A stretch of DNA of 64,000 nucleotides from Moesziomyces globuligerus (GCA_030849465.1 JARVLF010000002.1:186001-250000); one strand, 5' to 3'. Shown: positions 30,400 through 40,952, numbered from the stretch's first letter. Notes: generated from the letters alone by a model not told the origin. Numbers and translations: made by a program.

Positions 30400-33300
30400 A
30401 TGAAGGACGCCGATGCTCCGGAGAAGCAATCGGCTTCGAACGACGATTCGTCGCCAGAACGACCTGTGTCGGGCAGCGCACGTCAATTCAGGATCCGCCA
30501 GACCGCCTCCGAGTCTTCGACGCCCATCAACTTTGCCCGACCTCTGTTCAACGTCTCCAGCTCCCAGGATGAATCGGCACGCAGCAATGAAGCTGACGAC
30601 GCCGATGACGAGGACTGGAGAGACGAGACCACGATGAGTGGTACGGAGCGCCGTGCTCTTCACGCCTCGTTCTCCTCTGATCGCTTCTCCCGTCCTTCCA
30701 CTCCGCTCAAGATCCGCAGACGAGGAATGATGAACGACAAGAAGCTCACCATCAGCACCGCTGCGCCAGCGCCCAAGTCGAGCTCGGGGAGACGCGTCGC
30801 CTCGGATTCCACCACCTCGGCATCCGTCGACTTTCCTGCCAGACCCGCAGCAGCGGTTCGCAGCCAGTCGTATCGAGCTGCCAGACTTGCCCTGAACAGC
30901 TCCGACCACAGCCAGCCCCCGATGTCTCCTAGGACCACCGCAGGTGCTGCAAGCCCACGCAAGCGATCACCTCGGGAGGAGGGATCCGACCATTCTGCTC
31001 CGCAGTCGGCGCGCGGTTTCAATATGCCCTTCACACCGCTTAAGAGTAGCATGTTGTCCGACAAATCGCACAGCCCCAAAGCGGCTTCGGCCTCGCCGGG
31101 CTCCGGCTCAATCCCTTCCTCGGCGGCGGCGAGCTCTGGCACCGGCTCGGACAAGCCTCTCCTTTCGGCACCGCGCTACGGCTTCAATCCCGACTTTCAG
31201 CTCGGCTCGGCCGGCAGCAAGGCGGCGGGCTCGAAGCTGTCTCCAACTTCGGCGAGCGGGTCATCGCCCAGGTCCGCTCGTCCGGACGTGTCACCGGTGA
31301 AGCCTTCGCCCACTTACTCGGGCTCGACCGCCGGTGGTGTCAAGTCCATGCTGTACTCGAACCGAATGCCTTCGACGCCCATGAGCCCTCGTGCGCCGAT
31401 GCACTTGCAGCGCTCTCCAGGAGAGCCAGCAGGCAAGGTGCCCAGCACTCCCCGCACGCCTCGTACTCCTCGGTCACCGCGAACACCACGCACGCCGCTC
31501 ACAGCACGTCTACCGCACACGCCGCACTCGGCCGGACTCAGTGCCCGAACCGGTGCCTCGTACCAAGGTGTGCTGCTCACCACCATCACTCGCACTCCAT
31601 CCGACCCTCGCGTAAAGGCTGAGAGCTCGGCCGCCGGGACTAGTACCCAGGCCGCAGCTCAGAAGGCGAGGAATCGCAGCGCGAGCCTCGCCACGGACTT
31701 CCTCGGCTTCGTCCGAGGCGGCGCCGCTGAGATCGTGCCCAGGCTCGAGCTGCGCGTCTTGGAAAGGCAGCGTCACTCGGCGCTGTACAGCCTCGACCCC
31801 AACCAGGTCGAATCCGCAGAGCGTCCGCCGCATCGGCATTCAGTCGCCAATGTGCAGCCCGTGGCAGAAAGCGACGAGGCGGTCGGCGAGCCAGACAACG
31901 CTTCGCCTCGAACGAGCGCGTTCGCACGTTCGCTCGCACTGTCCAAGCTTACCAAGAAGCGCGCCTCTATGGCTAGCGTCACGGCGCTTCGTCGGGGAAG
32001 CGCGGCATTCAGCAGTAGCTCGCATGCAGGATACCGCACCAACTATCGCGAAAGGCGCCAGACCGGAGCTACGACGGCTTCCGGTCGCTCTGGACGCTCA
32101 AATCGATCGCAAGTCACGCGGAGAGTATCGATGCCCGTGGCGACGGTGGAAAGCCTCAAGTCGAATCGACCTTCTCTTATCGGTCGTCGACTTTCGTTGG
32201 CTCCGTCCTCGATGCGCGGCCGTCGCGACAGCAGTATGCAGCCCGACCGCAGCGACAGCGAGGACGAACACGACATTGTCGGCGAGCTCAACAGCCGCGT
32301 CAACAACATCGCCGACGCCAAGCGATGGATCCTTGGCTATCGCACGCAGTACGATGTGACCGCAATCGGACCGAGCGCGATGGCGAGCGACGTCGTCGAT
32401 GACGGCCGCGCCGTCTCGGCGATGAGGAGACCCACTTACGCTGCATCCGTCTTCCAGCAGGCGCGACTTATGGAGGCCGAGCGCCAGGCAGGTGCGGCTC
32501 TTGTCTCATCATCGGCCCTCGATGTCGGCGCGTACGCGAACGGTTCCGCAGCAAACTTGCACAGAACAGGCACACCGCTTCCCTTTGGTCACCTCCCACC
32601 TCGCACGCCTGGATTCCCCAAGACGCCTCTGACCGCCTTTCCGACCGAGGCTCAGCTCGCAGAAGAAGCTGACGGCGTCGAGGGGCCTGTCGTTGAGGCC
32701 CTGCCGCAGCCGACGTGGAGCGACAGGACCGTGCACTGGCTCAAGGCGCCGTTGCGACTCGTTGCAAGGCAGGTTGACCCGAAGTACGTGCTCTCCATGA
32801 TGGACCCGCGCGAAATCCTCTTTCCCGTCACGCTGCGCAAGGTGGCGCTGTGGATCGTGTACGGCGGCCTGATCACCATGCTCGTGCTGCTCGACCACTA
32901 CTATCACTGGTGGGACAAGTTCGACCACGCCGTGCACGGTAAGAACCTGGCCATCATGGGCGTGCTGTACGGCTTTGAGCCGGCGATGATTCTCGTCATC
33001 ATGCTCGTCGCCAAGGTGCCCGATGCACGCGTTGTGCCCGACCGCACCGTGCTGGTGCCGCGAGGACGCAACAGCACCGACACCGACTCGGATGCAGAGT
33101 CGCGTCAGAGCATCAGCAGCGACGGCTCGGCTGAGTCTGCACAGCACGGCAACCGTGGTCACTCTACCATCATCGAGGAGGAGCAGAGCGAATCCGAGCA
33201 GGAGCACAGCCAGGGTGACGAGAGCGGCATCATCGACGTCGACGGACATGCGAACGCGAGGCGAATGTCCGGCCTCCTCAGACCGCCTGTGCGCAGGATG

Positions 33301-35217
33301 TCGACGAGATTCACCGCCGCCTCGGGTAACGCGGCGAGCACCGGCGAGAGGAGGGGCAGCGAAGCGACCACCAACTCGGCACAACAGGCACCACCGAGAA
33401 CACCAGTGTTCGACCCACGAAACAGGAGGAGCACGATCATCCTGCACGAGCCGCTGCATTTGACGAAATCCGTAGACGTCGACGACAACGAGATGCGACG
33501 ACCCAGTGCCACCTCGGTCCACCATCAGATCATGCTGGCCAGGAGCGCGAGTCGCGAGTCACGACGTGCGTCGTACTTCAGCATCGTTGCTGCGGCGGCT
33601 GGGTCGCGCTTAGGCGCTCCCTCGCCGGGTCCCGCTCGCCAGGCCGACGACAACGTGGATGAGAAGGACGAAAAGGATGACAAGGACCTCGTCATTGCCA
33701 AGACCGGCTCCGGCGATGAGGTCATTGACGAGAAGAAGGCGATGCAGCTGAACGGCACCAACGGCAATGACGAGGTGCGCGTGCCGATGGACGGTGTCTC
33801 GCATCCGTCGCTCACCGAGTCCACCGCACTGGTGATTCCGTGCCACAATGCCGACGTTGAGGTGCTCAAGGCGGTGTTGTTTGCGGCTCTGGTGCACTTT
33901 GAGCCGTGGCAGATTTTCATTGTGGACAACGGCAACTCGGAAAAGCCACCGAGCGACATGGAGGGCGCGATCCGCTCGCAGCCCATGTTCTCCCGAGTCA
34001 ACTACATCTGGCTGCCGGTGGGCAACAAGAACATCGCGCAGTTCGTGGGTGCCAAAGCGGCGGCGGTGCTGGACCTGGACTACGTGCTGACGATCGACGA
34101 CGACGTGATCATCCCAGCGAACTTTGCAGCGCCGATGCACATCATCTCGCCGACGGTGACGGCGGTCTGCTATCCGATCACCGCGGTGGACCACAAGGGT
34201 GACCGGCCGCTGTTTGTCGGCTGGCAGGATGTCGAGTACAAGATGTCGGCGCTGGCCAAGATGGCCGAATCCAAGCTCTGCGGTGTGCTCTTCCCGCACG
34301 GTGCGGCGAGCTTCTGGCGGCGCGAGACGATGATCGAGGTGCTGCGCCGACACGACCTGGTGTACTTTGCCGACGATGTCAAGATGGGTCTGGAGCTGCA
34401 GGCGCTCGGCCAGCGCATGGGCATCGATGCCAGCATCTCGTTCGAGACGGTGGCGCCCGAGACCTTCCTGGGCCCACCGGTCAACGGGACGGCCAACTAC
34501 TACCACCAGCGCGTGCGCTCGTGGGAGATGGCACGCCACACGCTCTACTGGCAGTTTTCGAAGCGCTTCCTCTTCTCGCTCAACGGAGCCAAGACGCCGG
34601 TGGCGATCGGATGGCAAAAGTTCACGCAGTTCTACAACTCGACGACCAACTTCATCGACTGGATCCGGCTGCCCATGTTTGTGCTGCTCGGTGGCTCGGG
34701 TCAGTTCTGGCTGCGCAGCTTTGCGTTCATCATCTTCCTCCCCGTGCTGCCACTGCTGCCGTACCGATTCATCAAGACGCGCAACCGCCCGGACCTGCAC
34801 CCGCACATGCTCGATATGCTCACATTCGGTATCTACAAGCTGCTGTACAGCGTCGTATGCATCTTGGGCGGCATCCGGTCCATGCTCGTCTTCTTCCCCA
34901 ACCACGCGCACAAGCCCAACCTGATCGAGATGGAGAAGAAGCGCGACCCGAGGTGCATCTGGCTGCACGACGACTTCATGGCCAACAGCGGCGGACAGGG
35001 CGACCTGAGGGATGAGCCGCAGCAGATCCTCGTTGAAGACTCGACGTACGAGCCCCACGCGCTCGACGAGGAGGAGGAGCAAGACAATGCGCTCGTGTCT
35101 GCGTTGCCGGCAAATTCTCCTGCCGGTCAGGATACGCAGGAGGTCGCAGTGGTCAACGTCACGCTCCCATCGCGAAGCCCGCACGACGAGCTTGCCACGG
35201 TACACGAGATCCGCTAG
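30400..35217 (+). CDS. Large membrane family-2 glycosyltransferase with a long disordered N-terminus
   Basis: This 1605-residue intronless protein starts at ATG 30400; the frame opens 9 codons earlier at a TTG. Residues 1 to about 790 are Ser/Pro/Arg-rich and disordered, with a dense block of TPRTPRSPRTP units around 345-375. Two membrane helices follow (about 810-830 and 848-870), then a second disordered stretch, then the GT2 domain from about 1141 (STALVIPCHNADVEVLKAVL). The metal/nucleotide motif is TIDDDVIIP. ADDVKMGLELQ sits where synthases have the catalytic acid, and HQRVRSWEMARH where they have QxxRW. Several C-terminal membrane helices end in a cytosolic tail. The layout resembles processive polymer synthases (hyaluronan or chitin synthase-like), but the product is unknown. 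A wall or capsule polymer is inferred. Confidence 0.85.
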   Translation: MKDADAPEKQSASNDDSSPERPVSGSARQFRIRQTASESSTPINFARPLFNVSSSQDESARSNEADDADDEDWRDETTMSGTERRALHASFSSDRFSRPSTPLKIRRRGMMNDKKLTISTAAPAPKSSSGRRVASDSTTSASVDFPARPAAAVRSQSYRAARLALNSSDHSQPPMSPRTTAGAASPRKRSPREEGSDHSAPQSARGFNMPFTPLKSSMLSDKSHSPKAASASPGSGSIPSSAAASSGTGSDKPLLSAPRYGFNPDFQLGSAGSKAAGSKLSPTSASGSSPRSARPDVSPVKPSPTYSGSTAGGVKSMLYSNRMPSTPMSPRAPMHLQRSPGEPAGKVPSTPRTPRTPRSPRTPRTPLTARLPHTPHSAGLSARTGASYQGVLLTTITRTPSDPRVKAESSAAGTSTQAAAQKARNRSASLATDFLGFVRGGAAEIVPRLELRVLERQRHSALYSLDPNQVESAERPPHRHSVANVQPVAESDEAVGEPDNASPRTSAFARSLALSKLTKKRASMASVTALRRGSAAFSSSSHAGYRTNYRERRQTGATTASGRSGRSNRSQVTRRVSMPVATVESLKSNRPSLIGRRLSLAPSSMRGRRDSSMQPDRSDSEDEHDIVGELNSRVNNIADAKRWILGYRTQYDVTAIGPSAMASDVVDDGRAVSAMRRPTYAASVFQQARLMEAERQAGAALVSSSALDVGAYANGSAANLHRTGTPLPFGHLPPRTPGFPKTPLTAFPTEAQLAEEADGVEGPVVEALPQPTWSDRTVHWLKAPLRLVARQVDPKYVLSMMDPREILFPVTLRKVALWIVYGGLITMLVLLDHYYHWWDKFDHAVHGKNLAIMGVLYGFEPAMILVIMLVAKVPDARVVPDRTVLVPRGRNSTDTDSDAESRQSISSDGSAESAQHGNRGHSTIIEEEQSESEQEHSQGDESGIIDVDGHANARRMSGLLRPPVRRMSTRFTAASGNAASTGERRGSEATTNSAQQAPPRTPVFDPRNRRSTIILHEPLHLTKSVDVDDNEMRRPSATSVHHQIMLARSASRESRRASYFSIVAAAAGSRLGAPSPGPARQADDNVDEKDEKDDKDLVIAKTGSGDEVIDEKKAMQLNGTNGNDEVRVPMDGVSHPSLTESTALVIPCHNADVEVLKAVLFAALVHFEPWQIFIVDNGNSEKPPSDMEGAIRSQPMFSRVNYIWLPVGNKNIAQFVGAKAAAVLDLDYVLTIDDDVIIPANFAAPMHIISPTVTAVCYPITAVDHKGDRPLFVGWQDVEYKMSALAKMAESKLCGVLFPHGAASFWRRETMIEVLRRHDLVYFADDVKMGLELQALGQRMGIDASISFETVAPETFLGPPVNGTANYYHQRVRSWEMARHTLYWQFSKRFLFSLNGAKTPVAIGWQKFTQFYNSTTNFIDWIRLPMFVLLGGSGQFWLRSFAFIIFLPVLPLLPYRFIKTRNRPDLHPHMLDMLTFGIYKLLYSVVCILGGIRSMLVFFPNHAHKPNLIEMEKKRDPRCIWLHDDFMANSGGQGDLRDEPQQILVEDSTYEPHALDEEEEQDNALVSALPANSPAGQDTQEVAVVNVTLPSRSPHDELATVHEIR

Positions 35218-36825
35218 ATCCTAGATAGTGCACACCTCGATATCAAAGCTGCTTGACTTGACCCGCTACCGCATCTGTTGGGATGATTGAATGAATGTTT
35301 GTGGGATGCGGACCGATGCAATCGGCCGCATCGGGAGGTCGACAGGATTGCAAGCGAGATGCACTAGGGTGGGAAGAGGCGAGCGGTGCGATGAGGTTGG
35401 AAGTTGGCTGGTTCGAGTGGCGCTGAAGCGCTGAGCTGTGCTTATTCGGGCAGGTCGCATGCGGAGTCGAGATGAAGTTGATTGAAATTGATAAATTTGT
35501 ATTCGGCCTTGATGGAGGCGAATTCAGAGGCGCGTAGTCGAGCTGTCAAAAGGTGCACGCGGACAGGCTCTGCTCATGCACTCTTCGCCGAATCGCCGAG
35601 GCGGCGTGCCTTTGCTCTGCTCTCGCCCCTCATCCAGCCGTCGTCAAGGGAGCATACAGCCGCATGGCCGAAGCATGCTGCCACCAAGCCACTGAGGCTG
35701 TAGTGCGAGCGTGGTGCCAGCTAGTGCCAGCTGCTCGAAACTTTTGAGCGTGGCGGACCTCGAATCGAAGCCACTGGTGTGGGTGTATTTTTCCACTGGC
35801 TGCCTAAAAGCGGAAAGCCACGACCGAGCGTGGCGAGTTGTGATCAACTCCGACTACGATGGCCCTCTGTCGTCCTCAAGTGCCGCCTCGGTGGCAGCGA
35901 GGCAGCTCGGCCACTTGATGATCGTCCGCATATAATTGCCCGCGACGATCCCTCACGTGGTGCGGCTCGCCACGGCCGCTGTGCTGCCTGAGGCCTGCCG
36001 AGCTGCACGTCGAAGATCACTCGGCCCCCCGGCAGCGCATCTGGATGCGTCGATCTCTGCCACTTTCCCGTCCCTCTCCCGCGCTTAGAGAACGCTCGAG
36101 AAGTGCCTTTTCTTCTGATGGCCTACCCTATTATGGCAAGCTGAGCTGGGCTTGCCAAGCACTTCGCACACTCCCATGCACCGGAAGCAGTCCTCGGCTA
36201 GGTGCTTTTTCGCCTCAAACTCAAGGGAGCTTTTGATGGCAAGCCTTACAGCGCCGCGTGGGCTTGGATGCGCCTCGCTCGGTGTTTCGCATATGCTCCC
36301 CGGCTCTGATTAGACCCTGCATCTTACGTTTGATGTAGGGCGTTGTGCGTCCCAGCAGAAGAAGTACAGCAGCTCGTCGCCAAGCACGCGCCTCTCCGCG
36401 TGCTCTGCCGGGCTTCAGTGCGCGGCCCTGTGGAGCCTCGGATCATCCCTCTGCAAACGTGCGTGCTCCTCGCCATCGCTGCCAACTTATCGTACAGCTC
36501 CGCACTCTCAGCAGAGGCTGACAGCCTAATCTCCGCGCCATTAGTCGGCTGATCCGCTCTGCCGTCGTCGTCGCTCCCCTTTCTCGTCCACAGATCGGAT
36601 CGAGCCCGAAGCAGTATAAAGACTTCTCCGGTACGGACCAGCTTCCAGTCGCCTTCCTCGTTTCATCCCCCTCCCCCGGCCCTGTTGCTTCCCCTCCCAT
36701 TGCCGTCAAGCTAGTTCGGCAACCATCACGCTCATTTCTCAGTCACGCTCCTTTCCATCCTTCCACCCACAGCCGCATACACACCTATTGCCAACACGAC
36801 ACCCACGCAGAGGCATCCAGCCAGC
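35218..36825. other. Intergenic region upstream of the GH16 glucanase gene
   Basis: This 1.6 kb tandem spacer contains a TATAAA at 36615-36620 and a CT-rich stretch before the GH16 start. Otherwise nothing recognisable is present. Confidence 0.6.
36615..36620 (+). promoter_or_regulatory. TATA box of the GH16 gene
   Basis: TATAAA lies 206 bp upstream of the GH16 start codon. Confidence 0.5.
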
Positions 36826-39033
36826 ATGGTCAGACTCGTCACAAGGCTCAGCGCCGTGGCCCAGATGGCACTTTTGGTGCTCGCTCTCCAGCACTCCGCA
36901 ACGCCCGCCCACGCCTTCTTCGGACGCAGTCGCTCCGCCATCAACTCGACCGAGATCGCCTCGCCCTATACCGACGCCGAGATCTACGATCCCGTCCTAG
37001 AGCGTGCAGAGCTTCTGCAGCCTGCCACCACACCTGTCCAGCCCGACAATGACGACGATGACGAGTACGACGAGCTCGAGATCATCACCGTCTTTGAGCC
37101 CGAGGAGGTTCAGGAGGGCGACGAGGGCATGTTGCACAAGCGCGCTGGACCCACGCCGTGTCCCGCCCAGCACACGCAACGCAAGCGCCGCTCGTTGCAG
37201 ACTCCAAAGCCGCACCACAAGAGGGAGCCTAGCCCCAACCCAGAGCCCCAGGCAAAGAAGGCCATCAAGCCCCGCGTCACAAAGACCGTCTACCAGACCA
37301 TCCACCGCAGGTGCACCATGAACATCCGCCGCGCCGCCAAGAAGACGACAAAGAAGCCCGCGCCCAGGTGGACGCCGCCTCCCAAGAGAAAGCCGACGCC
37401 GACCCCGCAGAAGAAGCCAGCGTACACTCCCCCTCCGCCGCCTAAGAAGACCACAAGCACCAGGAAAACCACCAGCAGCACCAGAAAGACTACCACCAGC
37501 ACGAGCAGCAGGAAGACCACGAGCACCCCGCCGCCTCCTAAGCCCACCACATCGTCTTCCATCCCCAAGCCATCGTCCACGACACCCAAGCCTCCGTCCA
37601 CCACCCCCAAGCCTACAACGACCTCGAGCTCCTCGGTCAACCGTGGCGTGACCACGTCCTCCTCTACTACGCCCAAGCCCACGACTTCTTCCACTTCGTC
37701 CACGACCAGCTCGACAACCTCGTCCACGTCGAGCACCGTCACCCCTGCCCCGACGAAGAAGGTCTACTCTCTCATGGCCAACTACCAGGGAGCGAACTTC
37801 TACAACAACATGTACTTCTTCACCTTCAAGGACCCCACCAACGGCATGGTCGACTTTGTCGGTCGCAACGAGGCTTCCTCGCTCGGCCTGATCAAGACCA
37901 CCAACGGCGGTCAGGTGTATATGGGATATGCTACCACGCGCGTCTACCCTCCCACCGCCACCTCGTCCTCCTCGACAGGACTGCAAAAACGCGCCCCGAC
38001 CACCACCGCGTCCTCCTCTCCGGCAGCTGCGACCACTACCACGAGCGCTTCGTCCTCCAGCACCACGCCAGCCTTGATTTCAAGGTCCTCGGCTTCTTCC
38101 TCGTCGTCTAGTGCGAGCGCCTCGAGCTCGGCCTCGGCCTCGGGAGGCAACGTGGGTGTCCAGGCAGTGACGACGAGCTCGACGAGCACGACTTCGAGCT
38201 CCGGCACGACCTCGACGAGCAGCAGCACGAGCAGTGCGGCGGCAACATCGAGTGCGGCACCGATCCCGTACATGAAGTCGGTGCGCGTCTCGTCGTACGA
38301 CACGTTCACCACGGGCGTCTTCATCCTGGATGCCTCGCACATGCCCGTGGGCTGCGGTGTGTGGCCTGCGTGGTGGACGGTCCCCACCAACCCGGCGGGT
38401 GGCTGGCCCAACGGCGGTGAGATCGACATTGTCGAGGGCATCTCGTTCACCTCGCAGAACACGTACTCGGTGCACACGATTCCTGGCTGCCGCGTCAACT
38501 CGACCGGCAATGCGCAGACCGGCTCGTACCAGCTCACCAACCTCACCATGGCCACCAACTGCGCCTCGGCAGAGACGGGCAACCAGGGCTGCGGCGTCCA
38601 GTCCTCTGTCCGCTCCGACTACGGCGTCGGTTACAACAACAATGGTGGCGGTATCCATGCCATGGCCTGGGACAAGGACACCGGTATCAAGGCCTGGTTC
38701 TTCCCGCGCTCGTCGACACCCGCCGATATCACATCTGGAAGCCCCGATCCGTCGGGTTGGGGTACGCCCCAGGCGAGCTGGCCTGCGCAGAACTGCGATC
38801 CTAGCACCTTCTTCTTCAACCACGTCAGCGTCTTCAGCAACACCATCTGCGGCGACTGGGCCGGCGACAAGTCGCTCTGGAACAACGCCTGGAATGGTCA
38901 GGCTCAGAGCTGCGCCCAGATGACCGGCTACCCGACGTGCCAGAGCTACGTCCAGTCCAAGGACGTAGACTTCTCCCAGGCCTACTGGCTCATCAACTCG
39001 GTCAAGGTCTACCAGACCACCCGCACGGGCTAG
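36826..39033 (+). CDS. Secreted GH16 endo-beta-glucanase with interrupted catalytic domain
   Basis: The protein has 735 residues and a signal peptide at about 1-30 (ending ATPAHA). A pro-region with dibasic sites (HKR, RKRR) leads into a Pro/Thr/Ser/Lys-rich linker (about 170-310). The GH16 fold starts near residue 315 (MANYQGANFYNN, then GMVDFVGRNEA). It is broken at about 380-482 by a Ser/Thr/Ala-rich segment containing LQKR, and resumes with YMKSVRVSSYDTFTTGVFIL. The catalytic ExDxxE is present as GGEIDIVEG (about 530-538). The ICGDWAG and YWLINSVKVYQ segments are typical of basidiomycete laminarinase-type GH16 enzymes. It probably cleaves 1,3(4)- or 1,6-branched beta-glucan in the wall. 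No GPI signal is seen. Confidence 0.93.
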   Translation: MVRLVTRLSAVAQMALLVLALQHSATPAHAFFGRSRSAINSTEIASPYTDAEIYDPVLERAELLQPATTPVQPDNDDDDEYDELEIITVFEPEEVQEGDEGMLHKRAGPTPCPAQHTQRKRRSLQTPKPHHKREPSPNPEPQAKKAIKPRVTKTVYQTIHRRCTMNIRRAAKKTTKKPAPRWTPPPKRKPTPTPQKKPAYTPPPPPKKTTSTRKTTSSTRKTTTSTSSRKTTSTPPPPKPTTSSSIPKPSSTTPKPPSTTPKPTTTSSSSVNRGVTTSSSTTPKPTTSSTSSTTSSTTSSTSSTVTPAPTKKVYSLMANYQGANFYNNMYFFTFKDPTNGMVDFVGRNEASSLGLIKTTNGGQVYMGYATTRVYPPTATSSSSTGLQKRAPTTTASSSPAAATTTTSASSSSTTPALISRSSASSSSSSASASSSASASGGNVGVQAVTTSSTSTTSSSGTTSTSSSTSSAAATSSAAPIPYMKSVRVSSYDTFTTGVFILDASHMPVGCGVWPAWWTVPTNPAGGWPNGGEIDIVEGISFTSQNTYSVHTIPGCRVNSTGNAQTGSYQLTNLTMATNCASAETGNQGCGVQSSVRSDYGVGYNNNGGGIHAMAWDKDTGIKAWFFPRSSTPADITSGSPDPSGWGTPQASWPAQNCDPSTFFFNHVSVFSNTICGDWAGDKSLWNNAWNGQAQSCAQMTGYPTCQSYVQSKDVDFSQAYWLINSVKVYQTTRTG

Positions 39034-39275
39034 ACGCCCCACGAAGTTGACGTTGCTGGTCGGAAACACGGAGTGTAGGCTGGATCCTCACTCTCGCGTC
39101 TGTTGCCACAGCTTCGTCCTTCTCTCCTCGCAATGTATGGTCACTAGACTTTGTATCGCCTTCTCCTGTAACATAGAGACGCTTGCTTCGCGAATACGGT
39201 TACTTTTTTCCGCAAGCCAGAATCCGACCGACCATGTGCATTCTATTGAGTCACTGCAGCGACGAGTGAGGTGGA

Positions 39276-40952
39276 TCATTCCTTGATCTCGTGATCTTTG
39301 CTGTCCGCCTTGGCATGGATGACGTCGATGTCCAGATGGTCCAACGAGCCGATGCCGGGTGAGGTTTGAGCCGCATTGCGTCCGCGCAGGCCATGGCCCT
39401 TTTCGACGCTCGAAGTGCTCGCTTGATCTTGCTCGTCCTCTGGCCACAGATACGCGTCGTCGGGATACACGGCTTCGTCCAGGATCGACTCGTGGGGAAG
39501 AGGCCAGATGAACTTGCACAGCACCGCGTAGGTGACCGAGGCGACGCTGATGCCAAAGTACCAGTTGAAGCGGTAGATGGGTACGTCGAGTTTGACCGCG
39601 GGGTTGATGGCGTTGATGAAACCGGGAAGGTTGGGTACAAAGGCGACTGCAAACGCAATGTAGGCGCGCGGATTGATGCCGAGCTTGCCGTAGCTGTAGA
39701 TGCCGTTCGGATGAACGTAGAGCTGGCGCACATCGAGCTTGCCGCCACGAAGCAGATAGTAGTCGACGAGGCAGATTCCGCTGATCGGACCGAGCCAGCA
39801 TCCGTAGGCGCCGAGGAAGTTGATGAAGCCCTGCGCCGAGTTGACCAGGTTCCACGGCGTGAGGACTACGGCGAGCACGGCAGCGAGCGCACAGCCGCGC
39901 CGGATGTCGATAAAGGCCGGACAGACCGACATGGCGTCTGTAGCAAACGAGATGGCGTTGGCGCTAATGTTGACGCCGACCGTAGCGATCAAGAACACAA
40001 GCGCACCGAAGAACGTCCAGGCACGACTTTCCCAGAGCGAGATGAGCTTGGCTGGGTCCCATGCCGCCTCTCCGTACAGCGTCAATGCAGCATCTGCGGC
40101 AAAGAATCCACACGCACAGGGAATCGTCCCCGTAATGGGCAGTAGCAGCACTTGTTGCCAAGTGCCCTTGGCTGTCTTGGAGAAGCGGGAGAAATCGGCG
40201 ATGTTGACGGCGACGGTGCAGTAGATGGTTGTGGCTGCATTGAGAGCGACGACGATGGGCCAAGCGCCTGCCGTGACGGGCCCACGAACGAGTTGACCGC
40301 CTCCGTTTGTCTTGACGAGGGCCCAGATGCCGATGGCGACAAAGGCGGGAGGGCAGACGATGGCCTTGAAGCGGAAGAAATGCTTGAGGCTGGCGACGGG
40401 GATCATGGTGATGGGCGTCTGGACGATCCAGTAGAGGAAGAAGCAGAGGAGGCCGCGCGAGGTGATGTTGGCCGACTCGGGCAGGTGGTTGGGCATGTTG
40501 GCGAAGCGCGGCGAGAGCGAGATGAGCAGCTGCTCGGTCAGGCTGCCACCCGTCACCGTGAGGATGCTCAGCCACATGAGCGCCAAGAAGGCACGCGCAG
40601 CCACGGGAAAGAGCGAGCCATAGATGCCCCATGGTGCACGGTTGATGACGGGGAACGCGACGTGATAGGTCGCTCCGATGACGCCGGCAGCCCACATGAC
40701 CAGACCGACAAAGAGGAAGCCGAAGAAGACCGCCGGAATGGCAGCGCGCGCTGTGACGCCCGTCGCGGCCATCGAGGCGCCGAGCTGCCAGGTGGCGGGC
40801 GCAAACTGATCAGAGATCCAATACGAGATCCAGTCGATAGCGCGCCATGTTCGCTTGGACGGCGGCACAGGCTTGAGGTCATGGTTGTCCAGCGCAGTCT
40901 CTTGCGAGAGTCGGAGCTGGAAGGCGCGCTTCTTTGGCAGGGAGAGCTTCAT
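39276..40952 (-). CDS. NCS1-family nucleobase permease (uracil/allantoin type)
   Basis: This 558-residue intronless protein has about twelve hydrophobic helices. The NCS1 start region is clear: SKRTWRAIDWISYWISDQ followed by FAPATWQLGAS in TM1. A later stretch, VNIADFSRFSKTAKGTW, is characteristic of the Fur/Fcy transporters. TPWNLVNSAQGFINFLGAYG and LVDYYLLRGGKLDVRQLY are also family features. It would import a nucleobase or related compound (uracil, allantoin, uridine, thiamine-like) with protons across the plasma membrane. The exact substrate is not readable. The cytosolic C-terminus is acidic. It converges with the GH16 gene (242 bp). The nearest metabolic partner in the window may be the isoorotate-decarboxylase-like gene at 61902. 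Confidence 0.9.
   Translation of the reverse strand: MKLSLPKKRAFQLRLSQETALDNHDLKPVPPSKRTWRAIDWISYWISDQFAPATWQLGASMAATGVTARAAIPAVFFGFLFVGLVMWAAGVIGATYHVAFPVINRAPWGIYGSLFPVAARAFLALMWLSILTVTGGSLTEQLLISLSPRFANMPNHLPESANITSRGLLCFFLYWIVQTPITMIPVASLKHFFRFKAIVCPPAFVAIGIWALVKTNGGGQLVRGPVTAGAWPIVVALNAATTIYCTVAVNIADFSRFSKTAKGTWQQVLLLPITGTIPCACGFFAADAALTLYGEAAWDPAKLISLWESRAWTFFGALVFLIATVGVNISANAISFATDAMSVCPAFIDIRRGCALAAVLAVVLTPWNLVNSAQGFINFLGAYGCWLGPISGICLVDYYLLRGGKLDVRQLYVHPNGIYSYGKLGINPRAYIAFAVAFVPNLPGFINAINPAVKLDVPIYRFNWYFGISVASVTYAVLCKFIWPLPHESILDEAVYPDDAYLWPEDEQDQASTSSVEKGHGLRGRNAAQTSPGIGSLDHLDIDVIHAKADSKDHEIKE

Noticed and set aside
33610..35205. 531-codon minus-strand frame inside the GT2 gene
   Set aside because: It is antisense to the conserved GT2 domain and has no recognisable motif.
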